Part shown: positions 26,905 to 36,204 of the stretch, piece after piece
Layout of the letters: each line of letters begins with the position of its first letter
How positions within the stretch are numbered: position 1 is the first letter of the stretch
Assembly (NCBI RefSeq): GCF_009601705.1
Contig: NZ_CP045687.1
Location: forward strand, 189,527 to 253,526
Source of the DNA: Sulfolobus sp. E5-1-F
Lineage (GTDB): Archaea > Thermoproteota > Thermoprotei_A > Sulfolobales > Sulfolobaceae
Direction: 5' to 3'
Length of the DNA: 64,000 bases
Made by a program: the position numbers and the translations under genes
Notes under the pieces: model-generated
Database searches by the model: none
What the model was told of the DNA's origin: nothing
The model's input: the letters and a program-made list of their open reading frames with translations, nothing else

Positions 26905-28071
26905 ATGAAAGTACTTATTCTAGGTGCCGATGGCTACCTTGGATGGCCATTAGCATTGAGATTAGCTAAGAGAGGACATGAAGTTATTGGAGTAGATAAC
27001 CTATACACTAGAAATGCAGTAAGGGAAGTAGGGTCAGATTCTGCATTTCCATTACCAGATCCAGAAGAAAGAATTACAGCAGCAAGGAAATTACTTGATT
27101 TCAATATAGTTTTTCACAGAGCTGATGTCAAGGATTTTGATAAATTACATGAGATTATTCAAAAGTATAAACCAGATGCCGTAGTACATTTCGCCGAACA
27201 AAGATCTGCTCCATACTCAATGATTGATGTTAATCACGCTAATTATACCTTCATAAATAATCTTACTAGCACGATAAATCTCATTTATTCAATAATTAAA
27301 GTAGATCCAAGTATCCACATTTTAAAGATGGGAACAATGGGAGAATATGGAACACCAAATTATGATATACTAGAGTCACCATTCGTAGAAATCGAAATAA
27401 ACGGCAAAAAGGATAAGATTCCATTTCCTAAATGGGCTAGTAGTTGGTATCATTGGAGTAAAGTTTATGATAGCTATAACTTGTTATGGGCAAATAAGGT
27501 ATGGAATTTGACTATCACCGATATTATGCAAGGCCCAGTATATGGTACGAGAACTGAAGAGATTATAGACGAGAAGTTGAGAACAAGGTTCGATTTTGAT
27601 GAGGTTTGGGGAACTGTTGTTAATAGATATTGTGTGGAAGCAGTATTGGGTCTTCCGTTAACACCTTATGGAAAAGGAGGTCAAACTAGAGGATTCATCT
27701 CACTTGAGGATAGTATGCAAGCGCTAACTACTCTATTGGAGCATCCTCCTAGTCAAGGAGAATATAGAGTCGTTAATCAAATTCATGAGGTGTATAGTGT
27801 GGGTCAAATAGCTCAAATGGTCAAAGAAGTTGCTGAATCTATGGGACTGAGAGTTACTATTCAAAATGTCAGAAACCCTAGAGTAGAAAAAGAGGAGCAC
27901 TATTATAAAGTTGAAACTAAGATACTGCCATCGTTAGGATTTCGCCCTAAAAAGAACATGAAGGAAGAGATAAAGAACATGATAGAGGACTTAATTCCTT
28001 ACAAGAATAGGCTAGAATCATTTAAACATGTAATACTACCTAAGACGGATTGGAGAAAAGGAAGAACTTAA
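26905..28071 (+). CDS. agl3: UDP-sulfoquinovose synthase (Agl3/SQD1 type)
   Basis: Extended short-chain dehydrogenase that makes UDP-sulfoquinovose from UDP-glucose and sulfite, the sugar donor for the sulfated N-glycan of Sulfolobus surface proteins. Features are the NAD motif GADGYLGWP (from residue 7), FHRADVKDF, FAEQRSAPYSMID, KMGTMGEYGTP, and the catalytic pair in SSWYHWSKVYDSYN. The 388-residue length and QGPVYGTRTEE match SQD1-like enzymes. The ATG at 26905 (MKVLILGADG) is chosen; the ATA/ATG-rich sequence before it is not conserved. Confidence 0.92.
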   Translation: MKVLILGADGYLGWPLALRLAKRGHEVIGVDNLYTRNAVREVGSDSAFPLPDPEERITAARKLLDFNIVFHRADVKDFDKLHEIIQKYKPDAVVHFAEQRSAPYSMIDVNHANYTFINNLTSTINLIYSIIKVDPSIHILKMGTMGEYGTPNYDILESPFVEIEINGKKDKIPFPKWASSWYHWSKVYDSYNLLWANKVWNLTITDIMQGPVYGTRTEEIIDEKLRTRFDFDEVWGTVVNRYCVEAVLGLPLTPYGKGGQTRGFISLEDSMQALTTLLEHPPSQGEYRVVNQIHEVYSVGQIAQMVKEVAESMGLRVTIQNVRNPRVEKEEHYYKVETKILPSLGFRPKKNMKEEIKNMIEDLIPYKNRLESFKHVILPKTDWRKGRT

Positions 28072-28183
28072 ATCACTCTTAACCATCAAATTGTCGCATA
28101 AAGGTAATATTCTGAGTAAATTTGTAGTGGATGTATCTTAGTTTTTTAGAAAAATTTATTTAAACCCTCATAAGAAGAGTAGG

Positions 28184-28732
28184 ATGTTGGAAAATAGCTT
28201 AAAGAAGAAGTTAGGTTATTTCATAAATTATAGTGATATAGAATACGAAGTACTTTCCCAATATTATAAGTTAGAGTTGAGAATGCCCAGTAACGCCAAT
28301 TTAGGTCAATTACTTCATGAGTATTTACAAGAATATCTAATAAATGGTATTAACAGAATTAATGAGAAATATCTCCCATTTTACTATAATTTGAATAAGG
28401 CTCTAGAGCTTCTTTCAAGAATAGTTGATGAGAGAAAATTGTACTATTGCGATAAGAAAATAGAGAGAATAGGAAACGTTAAATTAATTGGGCAAGCTGA
28501 TATTTGTTCTGACGACTTAGTGATAGAAATAAAAAGTAAACCAGAACTAAAAAAGGTCGACTTAATGCAAGCGCTTATTTACACTTATTTATACGAGAGA
28601 GATGTAATACTTTTTTTGTATGGAATATATACTGGAGAGTATACTATAGTAAGACTACCTTTTAATGAAAGAAATATAAACTCCTTATTCGAAGGTCTCA
28701 AAAAGATAAGTGAAAGAGAAGAAATATTGTGA
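28184..28732 (+). CDS. PD-(D/E)XK nuclease, Cas4/RecB-like, without Cys cluster
   Basis: 182 residues. The C-terminal half has the nuclease core: GNVKLIGQADICSDDLVIEIKSK (Asp, then E-x-K) and a following Gln in LMQALIYTYLY, the QxxxY element of Cas4/RecB-like exonucleases. The N-terminal His in GQLLHEYLQEYL can be the metal-binding H of this group. The conserved Cys residues of Cas4 that hold an Fe-S cluster are absent, and no CRISPR array or other cas gene is near, so I do not call it Cas4. A DNA repair role is possible. Confidence 0.75.
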   Translation: MLENSLKKKLGYFINYSDIEYEVLSQYYKLELRMPSNANLGQLLHEYLQEYLINGINRINEKYLPFYYNLNKALELLSRIVDERKLYYCDKKIERIGNVKLIGQADICSDDLVIEIKSKPELKKVDLMQALIYTYLYERDVILFLYGIYTGEYTIVRLPFNERNINSLFEGLKKISEREEIL

Positions 28733-28790
28733 AAACTTTTAAAACAGTATTGTAAGAAAATAATATAAAACATAAATGAGATAGGTAATT

Positions 28791-29558
28791 ATGGACTCAA
28801 TAGATAAGGGAATATTAAAGATACTTCTAAAAGATGCTAGAACACCACAAAGAAGAATTGCAATGACGCTAGGCATATCTCCTCCAGCCGTCAGTTATAG
28901 AATGGAAAAGTTATTTGGGGATATAATAAAAAGATTTACACTTTACGTTAATCCAAATTTCCTAGGTAGATATCATGGTTATGTAGCTTTTAACAATTTA
29001 TACGATTGGGATGGGGATTATATAGCTAAGATTGAGTGTTTAGAAGAAGTTAACGTTTATGAAATTGATTCCAAGAGTAGACTTGAACTTGACGAAAAGA
29101 TACGAAAAATGAGCGAGAAATTGGGAGAACCGAAAATGATCTATATACCACATCAAATGCCTTACAGTCCATCTAAGTTTGACTTAAAAGTAGTAAGCAT
29201 ACTTAAAGAGAAACCTCTAATAAAACCAATTGAACTTGCTGAAGAGTTAGGAGTATCATCTAAAACAATTAGAAGACATCTAAGATATTTGTATAGCAAA
29301 AAATTCATCCGACTAATACCTATTATAGATTTAAATAAAGCTGAGATGTCCATATTCGCAGTATTTACATCCAAAGTGGAGGATGGGAAAAAATTCTTTG
29401 CAAAATATACTTTCACTGAAATAGAGGATGACAAAGCTGGAATATTTGTAAATGTGGTTGATAGTATAGATGAAGCTAGAGACCTTGCACTAAAGTTTAA
29501 GAGAGAATACGATAAGGATGCAGAAATAATGATAACGACAAAATATGAGTTTTTATGA
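28791..29558 (+). CDS. Lrp/AsnC-like transcriptional regulator with two HTH domains
   Basis: 255 residues. An AsnC-type helix-turn-helix starts the chain (IDKGILKILLKDARTPQRRIAMTLGISPPAVSYRMEKL), and a second winged helix lies at about 135-185 (KVVSILKEKPLIKPIELAEELGVSSKTIRRHLRYL). A C-terminal domain with a strand pattern like RAM follows. Two DNA-binding domains in one chain are unusual for Lrp, but known in archaeal Lrp-like proteins. It lies 58 bp after the nuclease gene. Confidence 0.8.
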   Translation: MDSIDKGILKILLKDARTPQRRIAMTLGISPPAVSYRMEKLFGDIIKRFTLYVNPNFLGRYHGYVAFNNLYDWDGDYIAKIECLEEVNVYEIDSKSRLELDEKIRKMSEKLGEPKMIYIPHQMPYSPSKFDLKVVSILKEKPLIKPIELAEELGVSSKTIRRHLRYLYSKKFIRLIPIIDLNKAEMSIFAVFTSKVEDGKKFFAKYTFTEIEDDKAGIFVNVVDSIDEARDLALKFKREYDKDAEIMITTKYEFL

Positions 29559-29587
29559 AAGTGTTTTCACAATAATATTCTAAACCT

Positions 29588-29660
29588 TCTCACCAATATA
29601 GTTTAACCAAGCTACAATATGTCCTTCCTTAAGATGCCATTCAACACAAGCTGGATCTTC
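29588..29660. repeat. 73-bp exact direct repeat, copy 1 (copy 2 at 29963-30035)
   Basis: Bases 29588-29660 are identical to 29963-30035, which lie inside the gene at 29844-30128 and encode its central part (from about DPACVEWHLKEGHIV to LNYIGE). The copy here has no flanking gene ends, so it is a gene fragment left by a partial duplication or a recombination. The rest of 29661-29843 holds a possible 30-codon frame (MKESQKRLGIKGLEINEDF, 29696 onward) of unknown value. Confidence 0.9.
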
Positions 29661-29843
29661 GTGATATTAAGATACTTACGTAAAGAAAAATTGCATGAAA
29701 GAGAGTCAAAAAAGATTAGGGATTAAAGGTCTAGAAATTAATGAGGATTTTGAGGCAAGTAATTTTATACACCAATATAATCAGTGAATTAAAAAAGAGA
29801 CTCAAATAAAAACGCTAAAAGTCCTACTAACCGGAATAATGAA

Positions 29844-30128
29844 TTATCTGTTGTAGTATTTGACTCTCTTTTTCTGTCTACCTTTAAATGTTTTGAACTC
29901 CCTAATTCTAGCTAACGCTTCTTTCACATTACCAACTCCCTTTAACATCTCAGCCAAACCCCTCTCACCAATATAGTTTAACCAAGCTACAATATGTCCT
30001 TCCTTAAGATGCCATTCAACACAAGCTGGATCTTCCTTTCCTAGTCTCTCGATTTCCTTTTCTAGTTCATTGACATCGTGTGCTATTCCTATTGTTTTAT
30101 CATATGACTTAAAATAGAATGGCTCCAT
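29844..30128 (-). CDS. Small protein resembling half of DUF5752
   Basis: 94 residues: EPFYFKSYDKTIGIA, then VNELEKEIERL, CVEWHLKEGHIVAWLNYIGERGLAEMLKGV and a basic C-terminal tail (FKGRQKKRVKYY). The order 'PFyF...a..l.eL...I.....v..H.......WL....g..gLAemL..i' matches each half of the DUF5752 protein at 4263-4919. It therefore looks like a single-module relative. No catalytic motif is visible. A 73-bp copy of its centre lies downstream at 29588-29660. Confidence 0.6.
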   Translation of the reverse strand: MEPFYFKSYDKTIGIAHDVNELEKEIERLGKEDPACVEWHLKEGHIVAWLNYIGERGLAEMLKGVGNVKEALARIREFKTFKGRQKKRVKYYNR

Positions 30129-30504
30129 ATAACATGGATTTCCTTAGAAAGAGTTTATAAGGATTTTTGCGTAATACTGAAATATTATATGAAGTGAACG
30201 ATGAGGCAAACTACTCCACCTTTGCGGATAGTACATCTACACTTTAAAATGAGGATTTTCTGATTCTCAAGATAATCTCAATCCCACTACACCCACAGCG
30301 TACGTTCCATCGAACGGAACTGTTTACATGCCCCGTGCGAAAAATGGTTACTGTGGTTTGCCCTTCACGAGCTTCAAACCTTTGTCCTAATGGTATGGCA
30401 TAGTTCTTTCAGTCAAGGTTTAATACCTCTCATTTTTTCTCTAAATGAAAGCTTTTCCATAACGAGACCAGGAAAGGGATTCTCATACCTTAACCCCCAT
30501 AAAG
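30129..30504. other. Gap with no convincing gene; possible element remnant
   Basis: About 375 bp. The middle (30244-30402) is unusually GC-rich for the region and on the minus strand holds a 53-codon open frame without a start codon (YAIPLGQRFEAREGQTTV, then WNVRCGCSGIEI). It may be the tail of a lost mobile-element gene, but I cannot assign it. Confidence 0.3.
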
Positions 30505-30918
30505 CTAAATGAGTCTTATATTTGACTTCCCTTCTCCATATTCTATACCGTTAGACCATTTCTTGAAAATCTCTCCGCTTCCTTTTATAACCAAATTGTG
30601 TCCAGGGTTTTCACTTGGCTTAATTGTAAACTCCATAAGTCTTCCCTCTCTATTAATAATCAACGTTAATATATCATGACATTCTAAATTTAAATTATCA
30701 GAAGAAATCCCATTTATTCCAATTATTTCGTCACCCTGAATAATTCCTGCTTTATCTGCAGGTGAATCATCTTCAACAAAAGTTACCTTCTTGTTATCTA
30801 GCATTAAACCGCAATACGTCAGTATGGGGATTTCGTTTTTAGCGAAAATTACGCATTAAATAAAATACAATAAGGCTAAATTTCAAAATGTAAAATAGGA
30901 GAAAAGTTTGTATATAAG

Positions 30919-30983
30919 GAAGGCGAACCTAACGTATGACCAGTACAACAGACCATAATAGAACTTACGTTAGGTCCGCCTTC
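30919..30983 (+). promoter_or_regulatory. Hairpin at the transposase start codon
   Basis: gaaggcgaacctaacgta (30919-30936) pairs with tacgttaggtccgccttc (30966-30983) at 17 of 18 positions around a 29-nt loop. The A of the ATG (30936) is the last paired base and the rest of the codon opens the loop, so the stem hides the ribosome-binding region. Confidence 0.75.
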
Positions 30984-32021
30984 AAGAATTTATTATCCCT
31001 TTTCTCCCTAATATTCCTTTCTCTCCCAGATGAGAAGGTAAAAAAGATCTTGAGAGCACTCTTGAAAGCTAGAGGAAGATACTTAAGCGAGCTTGGAAAC
31101 GAGGGAAAATACGCGCTCAACGCCCTAAACTCGGTGAAAGCTGAAAACGTGATAAGCGCAATAGAGGAACAGGCTAAAAAACTCCTCAAGGTCAGGGACA
31201 AGAGGGTAGCAGTGGACTTCCACGCAATACCACAATACCACAAATCAAAGAACTTACTAGCAAGAATAAAACCCACCAAGGGCACAACCTATGGACTAGT
31301 CCAAATAGCGATCTACCTCATGGGAAGAGTTAAGGGATTCATAAGCGTCCAACCCGTTACCGAGAAGAACGTAACAAAGAACTTCAAGGAAATCTTCACA
31401 AACCTCGAGAGACAAGTCAAGGAGCTGGGATTCAAGCTAACAATTATCTTCGCCGATAGGGAGTTCGCCGTGAACGAGGTACTCTCGTTCCTCGTGGAGA
31501 GGGGAGTTGACTTCGTCATAGCAGCTAGGTTGAACATGTATAAGAATTACCTCAAGGAGTTGGAGGAGATTAATGTAACCTACGCTGGGGTAACCTATAC
31601 GGGTTTCTTGGTTAAGAGGCATCGTTCTGGAGCTTATTTGGTTATCTTGAGGGAGGGAGATAGGTTAGTCTCGTTTTTGGTGAGGAGTAGGGTTTCGGAG
31701 TACGAGGCCATTTTCTTGGCTGAGATGTATAGGAGGAGGTGGGGAATAGAGACTGCATTTCGTTCCCTTGAGAGCTTTAGGATAAGGACGAGGACTTGTG
31801 ACGTGAGGAAGGAGTTGGTTATCGTCCTCATCTCGTATCTCATAGTTAATGCTTGGTTTATTCTCTCATCTCGTCGGAGGATCAAGTTGAGGGAGTTTGC
31901 AGACGAGATGATCTCTCTTTCCTCGACTGAGATGAGGGGAGAGGGATCTCAAACGAGTTCTAAATCTTACTTGGACTACCCAGTTTGTTTGTATACTCGT
32001 TTACTTGTTTACTTGAATTGA
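30936..32021 (+). CDS. IS4/ISH3-like DDE transposase
   Basis: 361 residues. The first catalytic Asp is in VAVDFHAIPQYH, the second in IIFADREFAVNEV and the Glu in YRRRWGIETAFRSLES, which is the Y-x2-R-x3-E block of IS4-superfamily transposases (the usual final Lys is replaced by Glu). A helical N-terminal domain (residues 1-85) probably binds the ends. The frame is intact, so this copy may be active. The ATG at 30936 is in a hairpin. Confidence 0.88.
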   Translation: MTSTTDHNRTYVRSAFKNLLSLFSLIFLSLPDEKVKKILRALLKARGRYLSELGNEGKYALNALNSVKAENVISAIEEQAKKLLKVRDKRVAVDFHAIPQYHKSKNLLARIKPTKGTTYGLVQIAIYLMGRVKGFISVQPVTEKNVTKNFKEIFTNLERQVKELGFKLTIIFADREFAVNEVLSFLVERGVDFVIAARLNMYKNYLKELEEINVTYAGVTYTGFLVKRHRSGAYLVILREGDRLVSFLVRSRVSEYEAIFLAEMYRRRWGIETAFRSLESFRIRTRTCDVRKELVIVLISYLIVNAWFILSSRRRIKLREFADEMISLSSTEMRGEGSQTSSKSYLDYPVCLYTRLLVYLN

Positions 32022-33447
32022 CTCACTCTCGCTTTCCCTTTATCTCACGTGCAATAAATTCTATATTCCTCTTCACTTGATTAGGAAAAGTGCTATTTTT
32101 CTTCTACTTTAGCACAATATAATATATTTTAATGGGGTTAATGTTAGTTTAATACTATCTTAGTATTTTTTAGTTTATATCAAGATAAAAGAAATCCCCA
32201 TACTGACGTAGAACCTTTATCTAAGAAACTTAGCTCAAAATATTTTGACAATCTGTTAAATATAGGTGGATTTCGTAAATACACCAATTCGTCTAAATTT
32301 CTAACTCCCAATCTCTCTGCTATATCCCTAACATCCTCATACGTATATTCTCTTATCTTATATAACTCTCTAAAGAAATCATAAATTGAGTTTCCATTTT
32401 CAATCATCTCTAGATCCATTATAAGACCAATAATTAGACCTAGCTGATAATAGGAAATGCCTACGTTTAAGAAATTATTATCACGTCGGTAATACTTGAT
32501 CCATGTAGTATAGGAGGATTCTGCTAAGCTCATTCTCTTTAATCCTGGAAAGGTAAGCCATGCTAATGTGTTTGCAATGTAATTTAGAGTCTCTTCAACT
32601 TTTGATACTCTTGTTCTCAAAGGTACTATTACTGCAATATATTCTGTAAGGCCTTCCGCAACCCACAGTAATTCAGTATAGGTTTCTTTCTCATAATTAA
32701 TCTTTAAATCTTTAGGCTTAATCTTCTTTACATTATACCTATGGAAATACTCATGAACAAATAAACGGATAAGCTCTTTATAATTCCACGAGACCACTAT
32801 GGAAGAAGAGTTCTCATGCTCTATTCCGCCTAAATCGGTATCAGATCTCCTAAAAAAGAATATGTATTCATTTGCTAAGGAATCGGAGAATATCCTCTGA
32901 TCTATTTCAAACGTGCATTTACCTAGAGATTCTATAAATGGTTTATCTAGCTCATCAATAGTAGAAATTTTATGATTTCTGTCAATTTCAATTAGCTTTA
33001 ATTTAGGTGAAGCTTGAATTGGTGAGTCCGCAAATTCATTATAATTATCGGCACAAAACCAATCTCCTACTTTTTTCAGCGTGGTGTGGATAGGCCACGT
33101 AACGTTAATTTTAACACAATATTCCTCTTCAATTGTCTGAAAAGGAAAGACTGAGGGGGGATTTATGAATAGATAGTCACTCGTTGAGATCGCTTCTCTC
33201 TGATCTTTACTAACTGCTTGAATTAAATATCTGAACTTATCCTTAACGAAGAATCTGTTCTTCCCTATCCTAATCCCGTCTATTTCTACAACATATCTCT
33301 CAGTATCTCTGATAACATAAGAACCAGGGACCCATGTTGGAAAAATAATTATACCCTCTCTTCCCTCCCCAAAAACCTCGATATACTTATTTCTAGGATT
33401 TATATAAAATTTCATCTTAGAAAACAAGTAGAAAGGTAATAAAAACT

Positions 33448-33885
<438 letters not shown>

Positions 33886-33954
33886 TTATTATGTAGTGAT
33901 GCAAATTAGACTAACCAAAATTTTTAAATCTGACGAAGATAAGAAAATTTATAC

Positions 33955-34350
33955 ATGAATCTTAGAGAGAAAATTCTTGCTTACTTATATCAGAATAGGG
34001 AGTGCACATTAGAAGAGATAGCTGAGGGATTGAAGGAGGATAAATATGAAGTTGATGCGACATTGAAGTATTTAGAACGAGATGGATTAGTTATAAAGAA
34101 AACTAAAGGTATTATATTTAAAAAGACTGTCTACGATCTTACTGCATCAGGTTTTGAGGAAGCTAAGAAGATTTATGAATCTCTACAAGAAAAATCTAGA
34201 CAATTACAAGAATTAATTGTTAGTGGTAAAGTGGATCCTTCCCAGTTACCTCTAGAATACGTTGATATTCTTCCATTATTAGTCACTTTGTCACTTTTAG
34301 ATATGATGCTATTAGAGGATCTTACGCTGTTTGACGCATTTGGATATTAA
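33955..34350 (+). CDS. Winged-helix transcriptional regulator
   Basis: 131 residues. An N-terminal winged helix (LREKILAYLYQNRECTLEEIAEGLKEDKYEVDATLKYLERDGLVIKK) is followed by a wing (GIIFKKTVYDLTASGFEEAKKIYE) and a C-terminal hydrophobic helix (ILPLLVTLSLLDMMLLEDL) likely for dimerisation. MarR- or PadR-like by layout. A tttttaaatc TATA box lies about 26 nt before the ATG. The target is unknown; the divergent ferredoxin promoter is adjacent. Confidence 0.75.
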   Translation: MNLREKILAYLYQNRECTLEEIAEGLKEDKYEVDATLKYLERDGLVIKKTKGIIFKKTVYDLTASGFEEAKKIYESLQEKSRQLQELIVSGKVDPSQLPLEYVDILPLLVTLSLLDMMLLEDLTLFDAFGY

Positions 34351-34385
34351 ACGCTTAAATTCAATAGTGTGCATATAGGAGTTAT

Positions 34386-34985
34386 GTGAGACTTAAGATT
34401 ACTAGTATTGAGGATTTATTCATTCCACCACTTCAAGAATACTCCTACTTATGTAATGGTATAATCACTGACATGAAATGTAAAGGAATGGAAATTTATA
34501 GGGACCCGGACTTTATCGCTTTTACAGTAAATGACATACTAAGTTCCATGAGCTTACAAGGCTTAATTAAGATGAAAACTAGAGGAAGAAAAAGAGAAAG
34601 ATGGCTAAGGTATATCTCAAAATACAAAATGGAACTTGAACCTAAAGAATTCTCAACAATACTGAGATTGGGAGCTTTATTAACTATTTACGTTGATGGT
34701 TATGAGATAGAGGGAAATCAAGGTGATGTAGTAGTTAAGGAGTTCAGAATCAGCGGAACTGGAAGCAATACAGACCATATTAAAAAAATGCTACTTGAGC
34801 TCTCTCCTAGGCTGATAGTTATTCAGAACAAGAATAATATTTGGTACGTGGTTACGGGATACAAGGTAACATTTGTAGATTCGCAACTAAAGAAAATAGA
34901 AAAATCATTTATAAACTCAGATAGAATGGAATGTAGTGAAATACAAGAGGAGTATAACACTAGAATATGTATTGATCCTTCTTAA
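34386..34985 (+). CDS. Unknown protein, 199 residues
   Basis: GTG start 27 nt after a TATA-like gcttaaatt, so probably leaderless. The protein is soluble, of mixed fold, with a basic segment TRGRKRERWLRYISKYK in the middle and a beta-rich part (LLTIYVDGYEIEGNQGDVVVKEFRISGTGS). It has several Cys residues (LCNG, DMKCKG, MECSE, RICIDPS). No family recognised. It lies 35 bp after the regulator on the same strand. Confidence 0.6.
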   Translation: MRLKITSIEDLFIPPLQEYSYLCNGIITDMKCKGMEIYRDPDFIAFTVNDILSSMSLQGLIKMKTRGRKRERWLRYISKYKMELEPKEFSTILRLGALLTIYVDGYEIEGNQGDVVVKEFRISGTGSNTDHIKKMLLELSPRLIVIQNKNNIWYVVTGYKVTFVDSQLKKIEKSFINSDRMECSEIQEEYNTRICIDPS

Positions 34986-35369
34986 TCAGAAAATAGGTTC
35001 ATTTCATAATGTCAACACTCGGCAAATTCATCATCATTTAATCAATAGAGAAACGGATAAAAAACTTAAATATAATATTAGGGAAGAGAGCCTTTGCACT
35101 TTCTAGCAATACTTAACACGTCTTCTCATTATGCCTAAATTTAATCTGAAAACGGAAAGATAAAGAGAGTCTTATGTTATATACAATTTTATCTGTTTAA
35201 AGAGACGAAGGTGGCAAAAGATATTGTAGGCTAAGAATACTAAATATATTACATTTATAAATATATTTTGGCAATTATAAAAACTTTTAGGCTAATCGAA
35301 AATAGTATAGTCTACGTTGGAGATATTGCACTATGCAAAACAAATTTAACTTGATGTTCAGTCGTATAT
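34986..35369. other. Intergenic region with no gene seen
   Basis: 384 bp, AT-rich, with several TATA-like runs and no open frame of protein-like composition. The right end holds a box aaatttaac (about 35341) 26-29 nt before the start of the DUF929 gene. Confidence 0.4.
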
Positions 35370-36200
35370 ATGATGGCTAAAAGGAAAAAATCGCAACAAA
35401 ATGAAAATAAGTTACTTTACATACCTTTTGTTGTACTAGTCGTGGTAATTGTAATCTTAGTTGCGATTCCATACTTTAGTCATTCCTCTTCATCTTCACC
35501 GATCACGGCCAACGCTAATACTCCCCTCTTTAATCTTTACAAAGTAAGTAATACCAATTATGCGTCTAATAATTCTGTCGAAATCTACTTCGTATCTTGG
35601 TATGGTTGTCCAAACGGCGCCACAACATCATGGCCCTTATACTTAGCACTTTCAAAATATGGAAATGTAAGCGTGGTGCCACATTATTCAGTATATGAGA
35701 GTAATTTTGGAGGGGAAATACCAGGATTGCTGTTCCTAAACTATACGCCATTTTCGAACTCTCGAGTGTATTTTCACCCGATATACATTTACGGCCAATA
35801 TTTGAATGAGACAATCAATGGAACGCCAATAAATGGTGATGATGTGACCTTTGGATTAGCAGAACTAAAGAGTGAGTTACCCAGTTGGGCGTATAATCTG
35901 GTAGTATATTATGAGGTAAACCAAACATATACACAACTTAATAATATTGCCCCAGCATATTTTGGTAATTATCCGCACATAATTACAATATTAATTATAA
36001 CTGGACCTGGCGGTACTTGGATTAATTTGGGATACCCCAATCAAATCTCTCCGTCTACATTAGCAACATTAAATTCTACAGTACTATATAATATAATATT
36101 ACACAAAACTACGCCTTCTGGACAATACTTACAAGCCTACAACCAGATTCTCAATGCATCAAAAGTAATAGCGAATGCGATAAACGAGGCGTTGGCTTAA
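35370..36200 (+). CDS. DUF929-family membrane-anchored protein
   Basis: 276 residues. An N-terminal membrane helix (LLYIPFVVLVVVIVILVAIPYF) follows a basic MMAKRKKSQQNENK segment; the rest faces outside. The domain contains VEIYFVSWYGCPNGATTSWPLYLAL, a thioredoxin-like strand with a single Cys, and later GPGGTWINLGYPNQISPSTL. This matches DUF929, a family found in Sulfolobales. The thioredoxin-like look (W-x-G-C-P-x-x) suggests redox or metal binding, but only one Cys is present. Function unknown. Confidence 0.8.
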   Translation: MMAKRKKSQQNENKLLYIPFVVLVVVIVILVAIPYFSHSSSSSPITANANTPLFNLYKVSNTNYASNNSVEIYFVSWYGCPNGATTSWPLYLALSKYGNVSVVPHYSVYESNFGGEIPGLLFLNYTPFSNSRVYFHPIYIYGQYLNETINGTPINGDDVTFGLAELKSELPSWAYNLVVYYEVNQTYTQLNNIAPAYFGNYPHIITILIITGPGGTWINLGYPNQISPSTLATLNSTVLYNIILHKTTPSGQYLQAYNQILNASKVIANAINEALA

Positions 36201-36204
36201 GAGA

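Larger units (their letters stand above)
30820..32205 (+). mobile_element. IS4/ISH3-like insertion sequence, 1386 bp
   Basis: Perfect 15-bp terminal inverted repeats cagtatggggatttc (30820-30834 and reverse 32191-32205) with weaker similarity further in. A 4-bp direct repeat acgt flanks it (30816-30819 and 32206-32209). The host reading frame is restored exactly when one repeat is removed. One transposase gene, complete, reads opposite to the host gene. Confidence 0.9.
30505..33415 (-). pseudogene. M61 glycyl aminopeptidase gene split by an IS element
   Basis: The N-terminal part (33415 to 32206) has the M61 architecture: a beta domain starting MKFYINPRNKYIEV, the zinc motif HEYFH (LFVHEYFHRYNVKK) and the downstream Glu ligand in WVAEGLTEYIA. 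The C-terminal part (30819 to 30505) is the PDZ domain (VTFVEDDSPADKAGIIQGDEIIGING). Between them sits the IS at 30820-32205. Removing the IS and one copy of its 4-bp acgt target duplication joins the halves in frame as DKGSTYCGLMLDNKKVTF, so the gene was whole before insertion. The interrupted N-terminal part would still be translated with a short IS-derived tail ending SVWGFLLS, keeping the active site but not the PDZ domain. Confidence 0.88.

Noticed and set aside
28184-28732. Calling the PD-(D/E)XK protein a Cas4 gene
   Set aside because: The Fe-S cysteines are absent and no cas genes or array lie near.
29696-29788. 30-codon frame between the two 73-bp repeats
   Set aside because: Too short, no promoter at leaderless distance, and no family; only mentioned in the repeat entry.
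30244-30402. 53-codon open frame on the minus strand with Cys residues
   Set aside because: No start codon, no promoter and no family pattern; kept only as a possible remnant.
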